A DNA stretch of 64,000 nt, taken from NCBI GenBank assembly GCA_023078555.1, contig CM041202.1, positions 4,708,022-4,772,021 of the forward strand, read 5' to 3'. Below are positions 12,736 to 22,384 of the stretch, one piece after another. The stretch comes from Ulva prolifera (Eukaryota > Chlorophyta > Ulvophyceae > Ulvales > Ulvaceae). Under the pieces are notes generated by a model. It ran no database searches. It was not told the DNA's origin and saw nothing but the letters and a program-made list of their open reading frames with translations. The translations under genes and the position numbers were made by a program. Each line of letters starts with the position of its first letter. Position 1 is the stretch's first letter.

Positions 12736-13124
12736 CGTCAGCCCGGAACATGCTGCATGGCGAGCGTACTTTGCTCCGGGCCGGCGGCCTACGGGATGGG
12801 CTGCAAGCTACGTGCACACCCCTGCATTGCATAGGGATGGGTGGACAATTCGACAATTCGATCGACCACGCAGGTGGCCATGCATGCAAACCACGGCTCT
12901 AACAAACCAGTCGCGCAACGCCGGTCGCCAATGATTGTGTACGGGTGGCCTCGGAATAGGCGCCGTGCGTTCCGATAGAACACATGTGCACGCCGCGCGT
13001 GTGTGCGATGCCTGGTCCCTATGGGACTAGTTCTCCCGTTTTGTACTCTACGGTCATAGGGCCAAACAGGTAGAAGAATATTGCACATACATTACGTCCT
13101 TAATTAACAAGCTGACTGCTTTGG

Positions 13125-13290
13125 GTGCTCAGCCTGCCCAGCACAACATTAGCAACAAGCTCTTCGAACTTTTCGGTTGTGACAGTTGCTGCAATCGCCG
13201 CCAACGAGACCCGCACATGCTACGTATTCAAGAAGAGAGGCCATCTCCTGAAAGACTGCCGGTCATCCATATGGAGGTCAAGGAAATCCT
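13125..13290 (+). pseudogene. Retrotransposon gag zinc-knuckle fragment
   Basis: One plus-strand frame reads [20 protein letters not shown] at about 13207-13265. This fits the CCHC knuckle pattern CX2CX4HX4C except that the second Cys is Phe. It is not the same gag as E1-E3. The frame runs straight into the (TACC)n array. Confidence 0.5.
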
Positions 13291-13312
13291 CTCGGAGCAA
13301 TCCTCTCGGAGC

Positions 13313-13764
13313 ACTACCTACCTACCTACCTACCTACCTACCTACCTACCTACCTACCTACCTACCTACCTACCTACCTACCTACCTACCTACCTACCTA
13401 CCTACCTACCTACCTACCTACCTACCTACCTACCTACCTACCTACCTACCTACCTACCTACCTACCTACCTACCTACCTACCTACCTACCTACCTACCTA
13501 CCTACCTACCTACCTACCTACCTACCTACCTACCTACCTACCTACCTACCTACCTACCTACCTACCTACCTACCTACCTACCTACCTACCTACCTACCTA
13601 CCTACCTACCTACCTACCTACCTACCTACCTACCTACCTACCTACCTACCTACCTACCTACCTACCTACCTACCTACCTACCTACCTACCTACCTACCTA
13701 CCTACCTACCTACCTACCTACCTACCTACCTACCTACCTACCTACCTACCTACCTACCTACCTA
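13313..13764. repeat. (TACC)n tetranucleotide array, ~113 copies
   Basis: About 450 bp of uninterrupted TACC repeats. The Pro-Thr-Tyr-Leu ORFs here are translations of the repeat. The array directly abuts the left end of a composite hairpin-ended repeat at 13765. The same kind of junction, with TGTA or TCTA repeats, is found at 25.8, 26.6 and 27.4 kb. Confidence 0.97.
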
Positions 13765-14470
13765 TTGTCCGGCGGCTGCCTCATTGCGGCCTCGCTTCCG
13801 CGTCGGGGCTTCGGCGTCGGCTTCGCGTCGATGCATCTGCATCTAGAGACCCCGCGACGCCGGTCGCTACGCGTTCGCGTCGTTCCTCTGCAGCGGCATT
13901 GGGCGTCGAAGTTGTGATGCACCTCTGGCCACGCGGCTTTCAGCGGCGCTCCGCCACGGATGCGACCGCTTCGGAGCCATCTGTGGCATCACATAACTTG
14001 TGTGTAGTATTTACATTGTTTTTAGTATGTCAGGCATCACTTGCATCAGCGTCAAGCATCACTCTTTTCAAGCATCGAAGACTATGAGGCCCCCCTTTGG
14101 GCCCCCCTTCGGGCCACTTTCGAGCTTTTCAGCGATGCTCCCCCACGGACGCGGCCGCCTCGAGCACTGCTCAAATATACAATATTCTGATCATAACTTA
14201 TGCATTGTATTGGCTGCGACAGAAATCGATTGCATTGAGCGTCGAGTACCATGCATCGAGCAGCAAAGCGCCACAGCTACGATGCACCTCTGGCCATGCA
14301 TGCTGCAGCGCTCCGCAAGCATCGAGCTTCATGCTTCAACTTCGAGTTTCAAAGTGTAAGAGCCCCCCGAAGGGGGGCTAGTCGCTTGTCTATCTACTTA
14401 TCTACCTGTCCGGCGGCGGCCTCATTCTGGCCTCGAATCAACCTCGGAGCTTCAACATTGGTTTCGTATC
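13765..14470 (+). repeat. Composite hairpin-ended repeat, one unit plus a partial second
   Basis: The unit starts TTGTCCGGCGGCTGCCTC and contains repeated modules built on CACCTCTGGCCACGC and GCTCCGCCACGGA. It ends with a hairpin, AGCCCCCC-GAA-GGGGGGCT, then AGTCGCTTG (about 14360-14393). After a short TCTA/TCTACT tract the next unit begins (CTGTCCGGCGGCGGCCTC, 14406) but is cut at about 14470 by a Tc1/mariner-like element. The family matches 25826-28080. ORFs across it are shadows of GC-rich modules. Confidence 0.8.
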
Positions 14471-14472
14471 TA

Positions 14473-15263
14473 CCATATGTAATTAAGAAAGTCGTCAAAG
14501 TCTGTCCCAAACTTTTTAATTTTGGACGACGTTAATACGTTGTCTCGGCTTTTACATAGAAGAAATGACGAATGTAATATATTTTGTTTCTTGATGTCCC
14601 GGCTTCTCGTCGTTGTCGTGATGACTTGCAAAACATTGAAAATGTACCGTTTCCCGTCCCAACTAGCGCCAGTTTGGCAGATGTACAAGAATTGTCCTTT
14701 CATAAAGGGACAACTAAGCGCTGCACACTATGCAAACACTGACCCATCACACGTCCATAGCAGGCCTTGTCAATCTCCGCATGTCGTCTTGTTTTAGCTA
14801 ACTCTGTGCTCGGGCAAATTGTGCTGCCGAACGTCGCATCTACGCACGCTCAGCTTCTGTGCGATCGACATAGAGATCTCCATCTGCTTTTGCAACGACA
14901 TGCTCGGGATTAGTAAGATCATATATCGTGAAGAAGCTTGTGATCAATTTTGGGACCTTGCTAGATGGCTTGTCGCTTTACGTAACCTCAATGGACCTCG
15001 ATTTGCTCATAGCGACTACTCTCATGTGCTAATCCAAACAAAATGAACAGGTAATGCAGTACCGGTGCACCGCGGTGTAACGAGCATCCAAACAATATAA
15101 TGCAGTTGTCCCGACCTTTACAACATATGCCCGACGAACCACGGAAATATTCAACAGCCCGTCTGTCCCTCTAGCCACGTAAACAACGGCACATAAATAA
15201 ATTAAAGATCTTTTCGCGCAGAGTCTCAATGAAACCCACAACGACTCTTTAAATTACATACAG
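14473..15263. mobile_element. Tc1/mariner-like MITE, copy C
   Basis: 791 bp. The left TIR (CCATATGTAATTAAGAAAGT) matches the inverted right end (CTGTATGTAATTTAAAGAGT), and the element is flanked by TA on both sides (14471-14472, 15264-15265). Inner sequence is shared in opposite orientation with copy B (for example the GAAACCCACAACGACTC block and the region around 15100-15190). No transposase ORF was found, so it is non-autonomous. Confidence 0.7.
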
Positions 15264-15339
15264 TATGCATCTGCTTCAAAACACTCTTGAACGCTCGTCG
15301 TCTCGCGTTGGCGTTGTCACTCAGTTGGATGTCGAGGTT

Positions 15340-15683
15340 CGAAGCTGCGCTACACCTCTGGCCACGTACCTTGCAGCAACGATCCGCCACGGACGCGGCC
15401 GCTTCATGCGCGTCCGAGGCATCAAATCATATATAGTTACCATTTGCATCATTTTTAGCGCGATAGCTATCAGTAGCAACGAGCTTCAAGCATCATGCTT
15501 CAAGCATCCAAGCAATGCAGCTGCGGAGAACTTGTAGCCAAGCACCTCTGCCCAGGCTGCACAACATCCGATGAAGTGTTTGCATCATTCTTAGCGCGCC
15601 ACACAACATTTGCATCAAGTTTCAAGCATCGGGCTTGAAGCGGCAAAGCGTAAGGGCCCCCCAAAGGTGGCCTTGTCGCTTGT
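15340..15683 (+). repeat. Degenerate composite hairpin-ended repeat
   Basis: An older copy of the 13.8/26 kb family. It holds ACACCTCTGGCCACG, GATCCGCCACGGACGCGGCC and an end hairpin, GGGCCCCCCAAAGGTGGCC, followed by TTGTCGCTTG. It joins gypsy integrase DNA directly at 15684, suggesting that the repeat end marks an old insertion junction. Confidence 0.6.
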
Positions 15684-15909
15684 GATACCATGCACCAAGC
15701 ATTTGAATACTCACCACTTCATGAATTTGTTGTATGAAAAGGTGTTCTCGTAGGTAGGTCTCCCTGATAGCATTCTAGGTGACCGTGACACGCAACTGAC
15801 TGTTTGCATGAAGCGTGTTATGCGCGCCATGTTGTGAAGCTATTTCATTCCACTGCATATCATCCTCAAACGGGTGGTCAGGCTGAAAATGTCCATCGTA
15901 CATTCTTGT
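15684..15909 (+). pseudogene. Gypsy copy 2, integrase core fragment
   Basis: Matches 311-536 of the first gypsy copy: CCATGCACCAAGCA, then GACCGTGACACGCAACTGAC and AAACGGGTGGTCAGGCTGAA. The last encodes PQTGGQAEN, with the third catalytic acidic residue. Frameshifts and an in-frame stop are present. It continues at 16862 after a 947-bp insertion. Confidence 0.8.
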
Positions 15910-16856
15910 TGTCATAAATAAGTGTCTAGGTACACGTGCAACGCGTGACGCGCAAGTCTACGCATGGGTATGGTGGCCCAGGGCCCAGCCCGTGTTATGC
16001 TAGGATAGCATGCATGAGCATACTTGGGGCGCTCCGTGAGCGGCTCGCCCCGGGCCATTGTCATTGGGCCACTGTAGACGTGCACGAATGGTCGCATATA
16101 CCGTATGTAATTTAAAGAGTCGTTGTGGGTTTCACTGGGACCGGGCGCGGAAGGATAGGTTTTTTCTGCGCCGTCATGGACGTGGCTAGAGGGACAGACG
16201 GACTGCTTAATATTTACGTGGTTCGTCGACCACATGCCGTAAAGGATGGGACAAACGCATTCTATTGTTTGGACGCTCGTCAAACCGATACTGCATTATC
16301 TGTTCATTCTGTCCGAATCACCGCAAGCAAGCAGACGCTACGAGCGAACCGAGTTCGATTGTGGTTACAGAGGGCGACAGTTATGGATGTGTAATGCGAC
16401 AGTGCTTGCATGGTCCAAAACAATGAGTTGCCCCATTGTGAAAGTCATACTTCTGGTACATGCGCTTTGCTGGCGATAGTTTGGACGGGACAACGGTACA
16501 ACCTCATTGTTTTGCAAGTCGTCACAACATCGACGAGAAGCCGGGACATCGCGAGACGATGTACCTCACAATCGTCGATTCTGCTTTGAATAGGACGAGA
16601 CAACGCAACTAATGTCACCAAAATTAATTTTTTTGGGACACACTCTGACGTCTCTTTACATTACATACGGCAGTCGTATGCGTCCAAGTCAGGAGTATCC
16701 TTTCCCTTACATCTTTCATTGGTTCTTGCAATATCTTGCATCCAGTGCAGTATGCGCCTCGATCTGTGTAGCGTCCTTACGTACGACCCGGAGGCTCTCC
16801 AGATATAGGCTCTACTAACCTCGTAATGCGCACATAGTTGATCCTCATTTATATCA
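15910..16856. mobile_element. Unrelated insertion with TG...CA ends and 5-bp TSD, likely a solo LTR
   Basis: Begins TGTCATAAATAAG and ends TCATTTATATCA, flanked by CTTGT on both sides (15905-15909, 16857-16861). The gypsy integrase reads through the joint once it is removed. TG...CA termini with a 5-bp TSD suggest a solo LTR of an element not otherwise seen here. The ends are also weakly inverted (10 of 13), so a TIR element is the alternative. A mariner-like MITE (16101-16670) is nested inside. Confidence 0.7.
16101..16670. mobile_element. Tc1/mariner-like MITE, copy B
   Basis: 570 bp. The left TIR CCGTATGTAATTTAAAGAGT and the inverted right end CCGTATGTAATGTAAAGAGA match at 18 of 20 positions. 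Flanks are TA (16099-16100) and CA (16671-16672, probably a mutated TA). Same family as 14473-15263 and 24707-29465. No transposase. Confidence 0.75.
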
Positions 16857-16861
16857 CTTGT

Positions 16862-17249
16862 ATATGATGCGTGCATCTGTATCCAAGCATCAAGGAGAGT
16901 GGGAAGAGGTTGTTCCTTCCCTCTTGTATGCATACCACAACACTTGCACAATGCAACATGCTTTACCCCTCACCAATTCCTGTTGGGATGGTCTCCTAGA
17001 GATTTGCGCGATGCGATGTATGTTTCGCGTGAATCCGAGTGTCCAGAAGTTGACGATTGGGTGCAACAGTGCGGTGGAACATTGCACAAAGGGCAACGCT
17101 ATGTGGAGCACACCCGACAGGGATGAACAATGCCGATAACACGTCACAACGTGCAACGGTGTTCAAGGTCGGTGAAACTGTGAAGATTGCTTCTTCGTCC
17201 CTGAGAGTGGGATGCGTTGATATGCAAAATCGTAATTTGCTTCCACGTT
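16862..17249 (+). pseudogene. Gypsy copy 2, integrase core tail
   Basis: Continues the integrase interrupted at 15909 and matches about 540-915 of copy 1. SKHQGEWEEVVPSLLYAYHN and FTPHQFLLGWSPRDLRDAMY are readable in two frames, and the VGETVKIASSSLRVG region lies near 17170-17215. It breaks off at 17249, where a SINE and two hAT-like elements have been inserted. Confidence 0.8.
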
Positions 17250-17257
17250 GTCTAGTC

Positions 17258-18657
17258 CAGGGTTGGGCAATCTGGCCCGATTGGGAAATTTCCCGATTTA
17301 TCGGGCCCGACTTGAAAAATCCCGATTAATCCCCCGATCTGTTCGTCTTCAAGCTAAATCGAAGCCCGTTGACGAGTTTGAAGGTGTCATATGATACATA
17401 ATCATGTTTGCGGACTGTGGTAAGTTTCCTTGCTAAAAACTTTGATCTGTGGGTTTTATGAGCGAACAAGCTCGCCATGAAATGGTAGACTGCCATAGCC
17501 GTTGTGCGACGCACACTTGTAAAGACGCGACAGTAGACGTTGAGCCTATATATCATGTGAGCGAGATAATATTTTCATTGAAGTACATATCTCAGAGATA
17601 CACGCGGTCTCGTCAAGGTGCTGGCACGCTGCAAGCTCACATGGCTGGCGAGCAACTAGAGAACGTAATTTTGTGTCTGAAATGTCCAGTAGACGTGAGT
17701 CAAAGCTTTCGAAGTGATGTTCGCTCAACATGCCCGTAGCTGCAGCAAACAGAGTTGCATTAATACGCGTATCTTTCAATTTCGGTACGTTTAATACGCG
17801 TATTTTATGCTTACGCACTTTATCAGCGTACAGTACGCACGTGTGTTTCGGACTTGAGCGGTTTCGGAGAGCCTGTAGCTCTGTATTGTAGTGCACCTCT
17901 AACCACAAGGCCAAAGAAGGTCTTGAACATCCCTTGCATTGCATGATGAACCTGAGTAACCTGATCATCTGATTGACGGCTAGTTCATTGCACTATTCTT
18001 TTCAATAGTGTGCCTAAGCACAGATGATAGTGACAGTGGCACTTTCAAGTCTGGCCATCACGGGCTTGGCGCCTCTGGCGCCATGGCTTGCAAGCCAGCA
18101 ATGTAGCCCATACAACGTACTTTTCAACCCCCCCTGATTAGAGCCAACGTACCATACGCGTATTTGTGCTTAACGTACTTTATCACGAAACGTACTAATG
18201 CAACTCTGGCAGCAAACGTCTATGTCATCAGCCTTTCACTGGCACAAGCAGCACTGGAGACGTGAAGCAAACACACATGGACATAAAAACAATGATACTT
18301 ATCAAGCATGAAACTTCCAATTGGCACATTGACATGTGGGGTCTTCGGTTGCTTTGCTCCTAGAACACAGCTATACAAGTCTCACAGAGATAACAATGTC
18401 GACATCAGCACCGGATGTGCAATCAATCTCAGTCAGTATGAACACAAATTGCAAATGTAGGGCTCTTGATGATGCATCTTTGCATCATTGATATGTTATT
18501 GATGGTGCATCTGGGGATTTTTCTTACTTGATCGCATGAAATGGGCTACATCCTCAAAAATTCATATTTATTATCCGGATTTGCCCTGAAAACCCCGATT
18601 TATCGGACCCGATTTGAAGAATCCCGATGTCGGGGGATCGGGGGCGACCCAACCATG
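17258..18657. mobile_element. hAT-like non-autonomous element with CAGGGTTGGG end
   Basis: About 1400 bp. The left end CAGGGTTGGGCAATC matches the inverted right end CATGGTTGGGTCGCC at its first ten positions except one. Sub-terminal ends are rich in TCGGG/CCCGA motifs on both sides. Flanks are gtctagtc (17250-17257) and gactagtc (18658-18665), 7 of 8 identical, as expected for the 8-bp TSD of hAT elements. The flank is nearly palindromic, so a slightly longer TIR is possible. A second hAT-like element (17750-18208) is nested inside. Confidence 0.65.
17750..18208. mobile_element. hAT-like MITE nested inside another
   Basis: 459 bp with TIR CAGAGTTGCATTA(A/G)TACG and a perfect 8-bp TSD GCAGCAAA (17742-17749, 18209-18216). 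Short internal TACGCGTAT motifs recur near both ends. There is no coding capacity. Confidence 0.85.
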
Positions 18658-18665
18658 GACTAGTC

Positions 18666-18860
18666 TCAACGAGTGTGCAAAGGGGTTAATGCGCGTGCCT
18701 GAGCTGGTAAGCATGCTGACTGTGCATGATGACAAGGAAGGGAGCGTACCTTGCCACCGCGTACTGTCGCGTGGCCAAAAATGAAATGAGATTGAACTGG
18801 TGACCTCATGAGTACCCTCGACATGCTCTAACCACAGGGGTCACCGCAACGAGTCCTGTG
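18666..18860 (-). mobile_element. tRNA-derived SINE fragment
   Basis: Read on the minus strand from about 18850, a tRNA-like head appears: GCGGTGA, D-arm/A-box GTGGTTAGAGC (about 18826-18836), an anticodon-arm-like part and the B-box relative CCAGTTCAATCTC (about 18786-18799). An unrelated body follows. The spacing fits a pol III type 2 internal promoter. The arms do not form a proper cloverleaf, so it is not a working tRNA gene. It sits between the gypsy joint at 17249 and the hAT-like element, which inserted into it. Confidence 0.5.
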
Positions 18861-18928
18861 TTAAATGGCTCTTTCGTTGATTTAGTTGTCTATATCCTTG
18901 GATCTTTAGATATGGACATCCCACAACA

Positions 18929-19190
18929 CACGTTTTGTGGGACCATTCTCCGCCACCGAAGCGGTCGGACCGAATGCTTATCGCATCGAGCATCCGGATG
19001 CCTATTCAGCATTCACAATGTGATAAATGTTCAGTACTGTCGTCCTTAATTTGTGGACCCCAACTGGGAATTCGATTCTGACGTTGAACTGGATCATGTC
19101 TTCAATCCTGTGGTACAAGTTCTGGACAAGAGACGGCATGGCCGCGCGCTTGTTGGGACAAAGTCGTTGCTTGACATCCACGGGGTGTGA
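18929..19190 (+). pseudogene. Gypsy copy 2, GPF/Y module and tail
   Basis: Matches about 918-1180 of copy 1. CACGTTTTGTGGGACCATTC encodes the GPF motif, and GACAAGAGACGGCATGGCCG matches the LDRRRHGR region. The coding frame is lost in several places. Homology stops after TTGCTTGACATCC. Confidence 0.8.
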
Positions 19191-19758
19191 CGAGCATACT
19201 TGTGCTCAATGACGTATGCATGTGAATTCCGATACGCTGACAGCGCGTCTCGGAGTATAACGTGCATGTCGGATTGTAACTCCAAACGCAACTTCATAAC
19301 AATTATATGTTGCATTTTAGCCCCGTCGCGTAGCGGGTTCGGGGCGCTGATGGCTTAGTGACTCCAAATTGCTTGTGCACAGTTGATTGTGTGCATGCTG
19401 AGTTTGACTGATGACGTGTGACTACGAGTTCGTCATGCATGGACGCCAAGACTAGCTATAAGGCTAACTTCTGATATACTGAGTCGTTTGACATGATTTC
19501 ACTTGTTTTAGCGTGAAAATTAAATTGCACGGCGAATTCAGTGTGTTATCATGAGATGAAAGATGCTTGAGCAAATAGTGGTACGACTGATGCTCAACGC
19601 CCTCGTAGCCACATGGCTAGAGCTGACTGACGTCCGCATGTGACGCTATTGTGTCTAATCCATGCGCAGGGCGGGAATTTGACATCGCAGAATGATGAAT
19701 AATAATAAATCTGATTGTTATGTGATGTCAGGATTTCTGCCATGTAAGCGATTCTAGG
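19191..19758. other. Unassigned insert in gypsy copy 2
   Basis: No homology to copy 1 and no clear coding frame or terminal repeats. It holds CCCCGTCGCGTAGCGGGTTC near 19321, which resembles a decayed B-box region. It is probably another old insertion. Confidence 0.4.
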
Positions 19759-19766
19759 ATCGCTAC

Positions 19767-20640
19767 CAGTGCTCTACAGACCGATCGGTTTCCCGACAAA
19801 AATTGGAAAAAAGGCGAAAAAACCGATGGCCAGCGAAGCGAGCCATCGGTTTTCCCGTCAAGCCACGGGGGGGCTGGCGGGCGAAGCCCGCCGGCCGCCA
19901 CCGAGGCATGGCGGGAACCCCGACAGAATTCCGACAGCTCGGCGGGCCTGGTCAAGACTCGGGAGTCCCGGCAGCTTGTCGGGCCTGGTCTGGCCAGAAG
20001 AACACTAAACGGAATGAACTATTGCTGACATCGGTGTTACCTGTTGCGAGAATGACCTTGCATAACTTCGGGTTTACCGGCCGAGTGCCCAAGCGCACAG
20101 CTGATCATGATAATCATGATAATGCTTCATCATCAGCTGACAAAGACAGGAACGAAGCCAGTTGTTCGAAAAGAGTAGCTGCGGATGGCTCTGTCGTTCG
20201 GTAAAGGTTGTCTGATACCAAAGTGCACGCACGCCAGCTTGAGTTTCCATGGGTGGAATACGAAGTACGATCACAAATTAGTGAACGGGAGAAGACAAAA
20301 ACGAAGGCGTGGTCAACAATTCTCACCAGTGGCACTGTACGATATGTGACTCTTGTAAGAACAGCGACTTTACGAAGTACAAGTTCAAAGATGCGCACAA
20401 AGATGCGCACAGAGCTGTGCCGCACCCATTCTTTAATTGATTAGGCTTCGTGCAATAATCAGTTGGCAAATGCTGTAATGCAAATGACCCCGTAATTTGG
20501 TTTGAACATCCCCGACAGATTGCCACAGTGTTGGCGGGAAACCCCGACATCTACCGACCGTCTTGGAGGGGGCAGCCCGACCAAAACAAGGGTTTGGCAT
20601 CGGTTTTCCCGCCAAGAAAAGACCCAACTGTAGAGCACTG
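19767..20640. mobile_element. hAT-like non-autonomous element (CAGTGCTCTACAG family), copy 1
   Basis: 874 bp with a perfect 13-bp TIR CAGTGCTCTACAG and a perfect 8-bp TSD ATCGCTAC (19759-19766, 20641-20648). Sub-terminal regions hold many TCGGTTTTCCCG/CCCCGACA motifs. There is no transposase frame; the 133-aa and similar ORFs are in repeated GC-rich sequence. The TIR starting CAG and the 8-bp TSD place it in the hAT group. Confidence 0.88.
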
Positions 20641-20771
20641 ATCGCTACCACCAGATTTGAGTCGTATGCATGCAATAACCATATTGCACCCAAGGTGATA
20701 TAGCTATCTCACAACAATCGCTACCCTTCATCTCGATGTACAAGGTAGTCCACGATATAGGACCTCAATAT

Positions 20772-21745
20772 TTTGTTCAATAACGTCTAGACGAAGGCCT
20801 TAACCCCGGAGCTCTGCAGGGCGGTATTTTCCTGTCAGGAAAACCGAAGCCGTACCCCTGCTTTGGCCGGGTTGGCCCCGACATGCAGCCTGCTGGATGT
20901 CGGGGTTTCCCGACGACCCCCTCAAGTTCCGTCGGGGGTGTCACAAATACATTTCGGGTGATTTGTATTAGCATTGTAACTTACAATTTATAAGCGTCAC
21001 AAACAGAGCAGGTCCAATAGTGAGCCTTATTGACCGGGCCTTGCTATACACTCCATGGATACTGAAGCTGGCGATCGCGAACTTTCTGTTCAGACAATCG
21101 TGGCATATTGCCTGAGCGTGCCACAGTCATTTTCTTCGAATCGTTGGCTTTGTTGCTGCCTAGGTCGGCTGATGCAGAAGTTTCGGCCGTGCGCGTGCCC
21201 TTGACCAGTGAACCCGAACGCATGCAAGGTCATTCTCGCAATGCGCAAGCAGCAAGCAACACTGTTGTGCCTCAACGGGTGAATACTCTTTCATTGCAAT
21301 ATGTATTTGGTGCCTTCAGGCCCGCGAAGCTGTCGGGACCAGGGCCGACAGATTTCGGGATCCCGACAAGCTGTCAGCGTTTGTCAGCGGTCCCGAAAAG
21401 CACCGTTGGCGGCCTGCGGGCACGCCCGCGTGCACCCCCCTTGGCTTGTCGGGAAAAGCTACGGCTCGCTTCGCTCACCGTCGATTTTTTGCCCTTTTCC
21501 AAAAAAACTTCGGGAAACCAATCGGGATGTAGAGCCCCGCTTAGGACCCACTTGAAATGAGGTTTTGAAGATTCATTGGAGCCATCATGATGCTGAACCT
21601 TGATACCCCAGTGGATCACCGTGAGTCCGCGGACTTCAAGGGAAGTAGGTTTCTTCTACAGTCCTTGACTTCATGAGTTTAGGACCATGCAGGTATCAAG
21701 TGATAAGTCTGAGGATCTTTGAGAGAACAACTAGAAAAGCAGAAA
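20772..21745 (+). repeat. Gypsy copy 2, 3' noncoding part split by a hAT-like element
   Basis: 20772-20806 and 21540-21745 together match 1455-1680 of copy 1 (AATAACGTCTAGACGAAGGC, then CTTAGGACCCACTTGAA and CCCCAGTGGATCACCGTGAG). The insertion between them removes none of the gypsy sequence beyond the TSD. Confidence 0.8.
20807..21539. mobile_element. hAT-like element, CAGTGCTCTACAG family, diverged copy 2
   Basis: 733 bp. Ends are CGGAGCTCTGCA and, inverted, CGGGGCTCTACA, both related to the CAGTGCTCTACAG TIR of copy 1, with the same TCGGG-rich sub-terminal sequence. Flanks cttaaccc (20799-20806) and cttaggac (21540-21547) share 5 of 8 bases. The uninterrupted gypsy copy has cttaggac once, at the matching place. 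An older insertion than copy 1. Confidence 0.65.
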
Positions 21746-22246
21746 AAAAATCCCGGTGACATGTAAAACAACAGATTTCATATAGTAGATACACTAGTAC
21801 CGTGGTAACGCCATTCAAATGCACCATGTGTAATCACCTACGCCACTGTCACTCGACATAGCGCGAACGGCACATATCATAGGGGAAAGTTGAAGCGGAT
21901 GGTAAAGTTTTTGGGTTTGGACCGCATGCCCCACTCTGGACTCTATAAACACACATGCAATGTCCATCAGCTTATAATTCTCTTCGCCCTTTTCCACAAC
22001 CATGCTTTGTGTGCTCTGATCCTAACTGATCCAATTTACATATCATCATGAATACACTCGTTAGTGCATGACGTTTTCTTGGTCAAACACCCCATTGGTC
22101 CGATTGGAGATCAATGTCCGATCAATTTGGCGTACGACATATTGCACATTTATTCTCGATGCGGCCAATTTACAAGGATGGCCATCCACGATACCTTACA
22201 CATCCCCATTTACGCTATGGAAGCTTTGTTGTCTAGAACTCTTCCT
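21746..22246. other. 3' flank of the OTU gene
   Basis: No coding frame or repeat recognised. On the minus strand this is immediately downstream of the OTU stop codon and probably holds the 3' UTR. Confidence 0.45.
22149..22154 (-). terminator. Candidate polyadenylation signal AATAAA
   Basis: TTTATT on the plus strand gives AATAAA on the minus strand, about 93 bases past the OTU stop codon at 22247. The position suits a poly(A) signal, but a hexamer alone is weak evidence. Confidence 0.35.
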
Positions 22247-22384
22247 CTATGGCTTCATGACAACACTATTGTAATGTTGCCCGCAAGTGTAAGCATGTTC
22301 CAAGTAACAAAGCTGCAATGTGCCATTCCCTTCGTGCGCGTTCGTTTTGCCAATGTCAACAACGGGATACGATCCAGTGAACAC
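22247..22384 (-). CDS. OTUD6-like: OTU gene exon 4 (catalytic His, stop)
   Basis: 45 codons plus TAG. The acceptor is GGCCATGCAG. It contains HAYTCGQHYNSV, the His motif that completes the active site. The open frame continuing upstream to 23140 is intron read-through. Confidence 0.9.
   Translation of the reverse strand: MFTGSYPVVDIGKTNAHEGNGTLQLCYLEHAYTCGQHYNSVVMKP

Larger units (their letters stand above)
11489..13124. other. Mostly unassigned, one coding-like minus-strand frame
   Basis: About 11870-11610 on the minus strand reads as a fairly good protein frame with one internal TAG near 11775. It includes GPDNPTLFLGEM, then LDLPQLTQLQHHLAIPYTES and RRWVRKFTRGVRPSVPDLLE. I do not recognise the family; a decayed transposon ORF is the simplest reading. 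The rest of the stretch holds a short direct repeat (12234-12320) and a small hairpin (12711-12735), and nothing else I can support. Confidence 0.35.

Noticed and set aside
13121-14087. Pro-Thr-Tyr-Leu repeat ORFs of 241 and 320 codons
   Set aside because: Translations of the (TACC)n array. Only the short zinc-knuckle-like part before it was kept, as a gag fragment.
18780-18850. Functional tRNA gene on the minus strand
   Set aside because: A- and B-box relatives are present, but the acceptor and anticodon stems do not pair properly, so it was called a SINE head.
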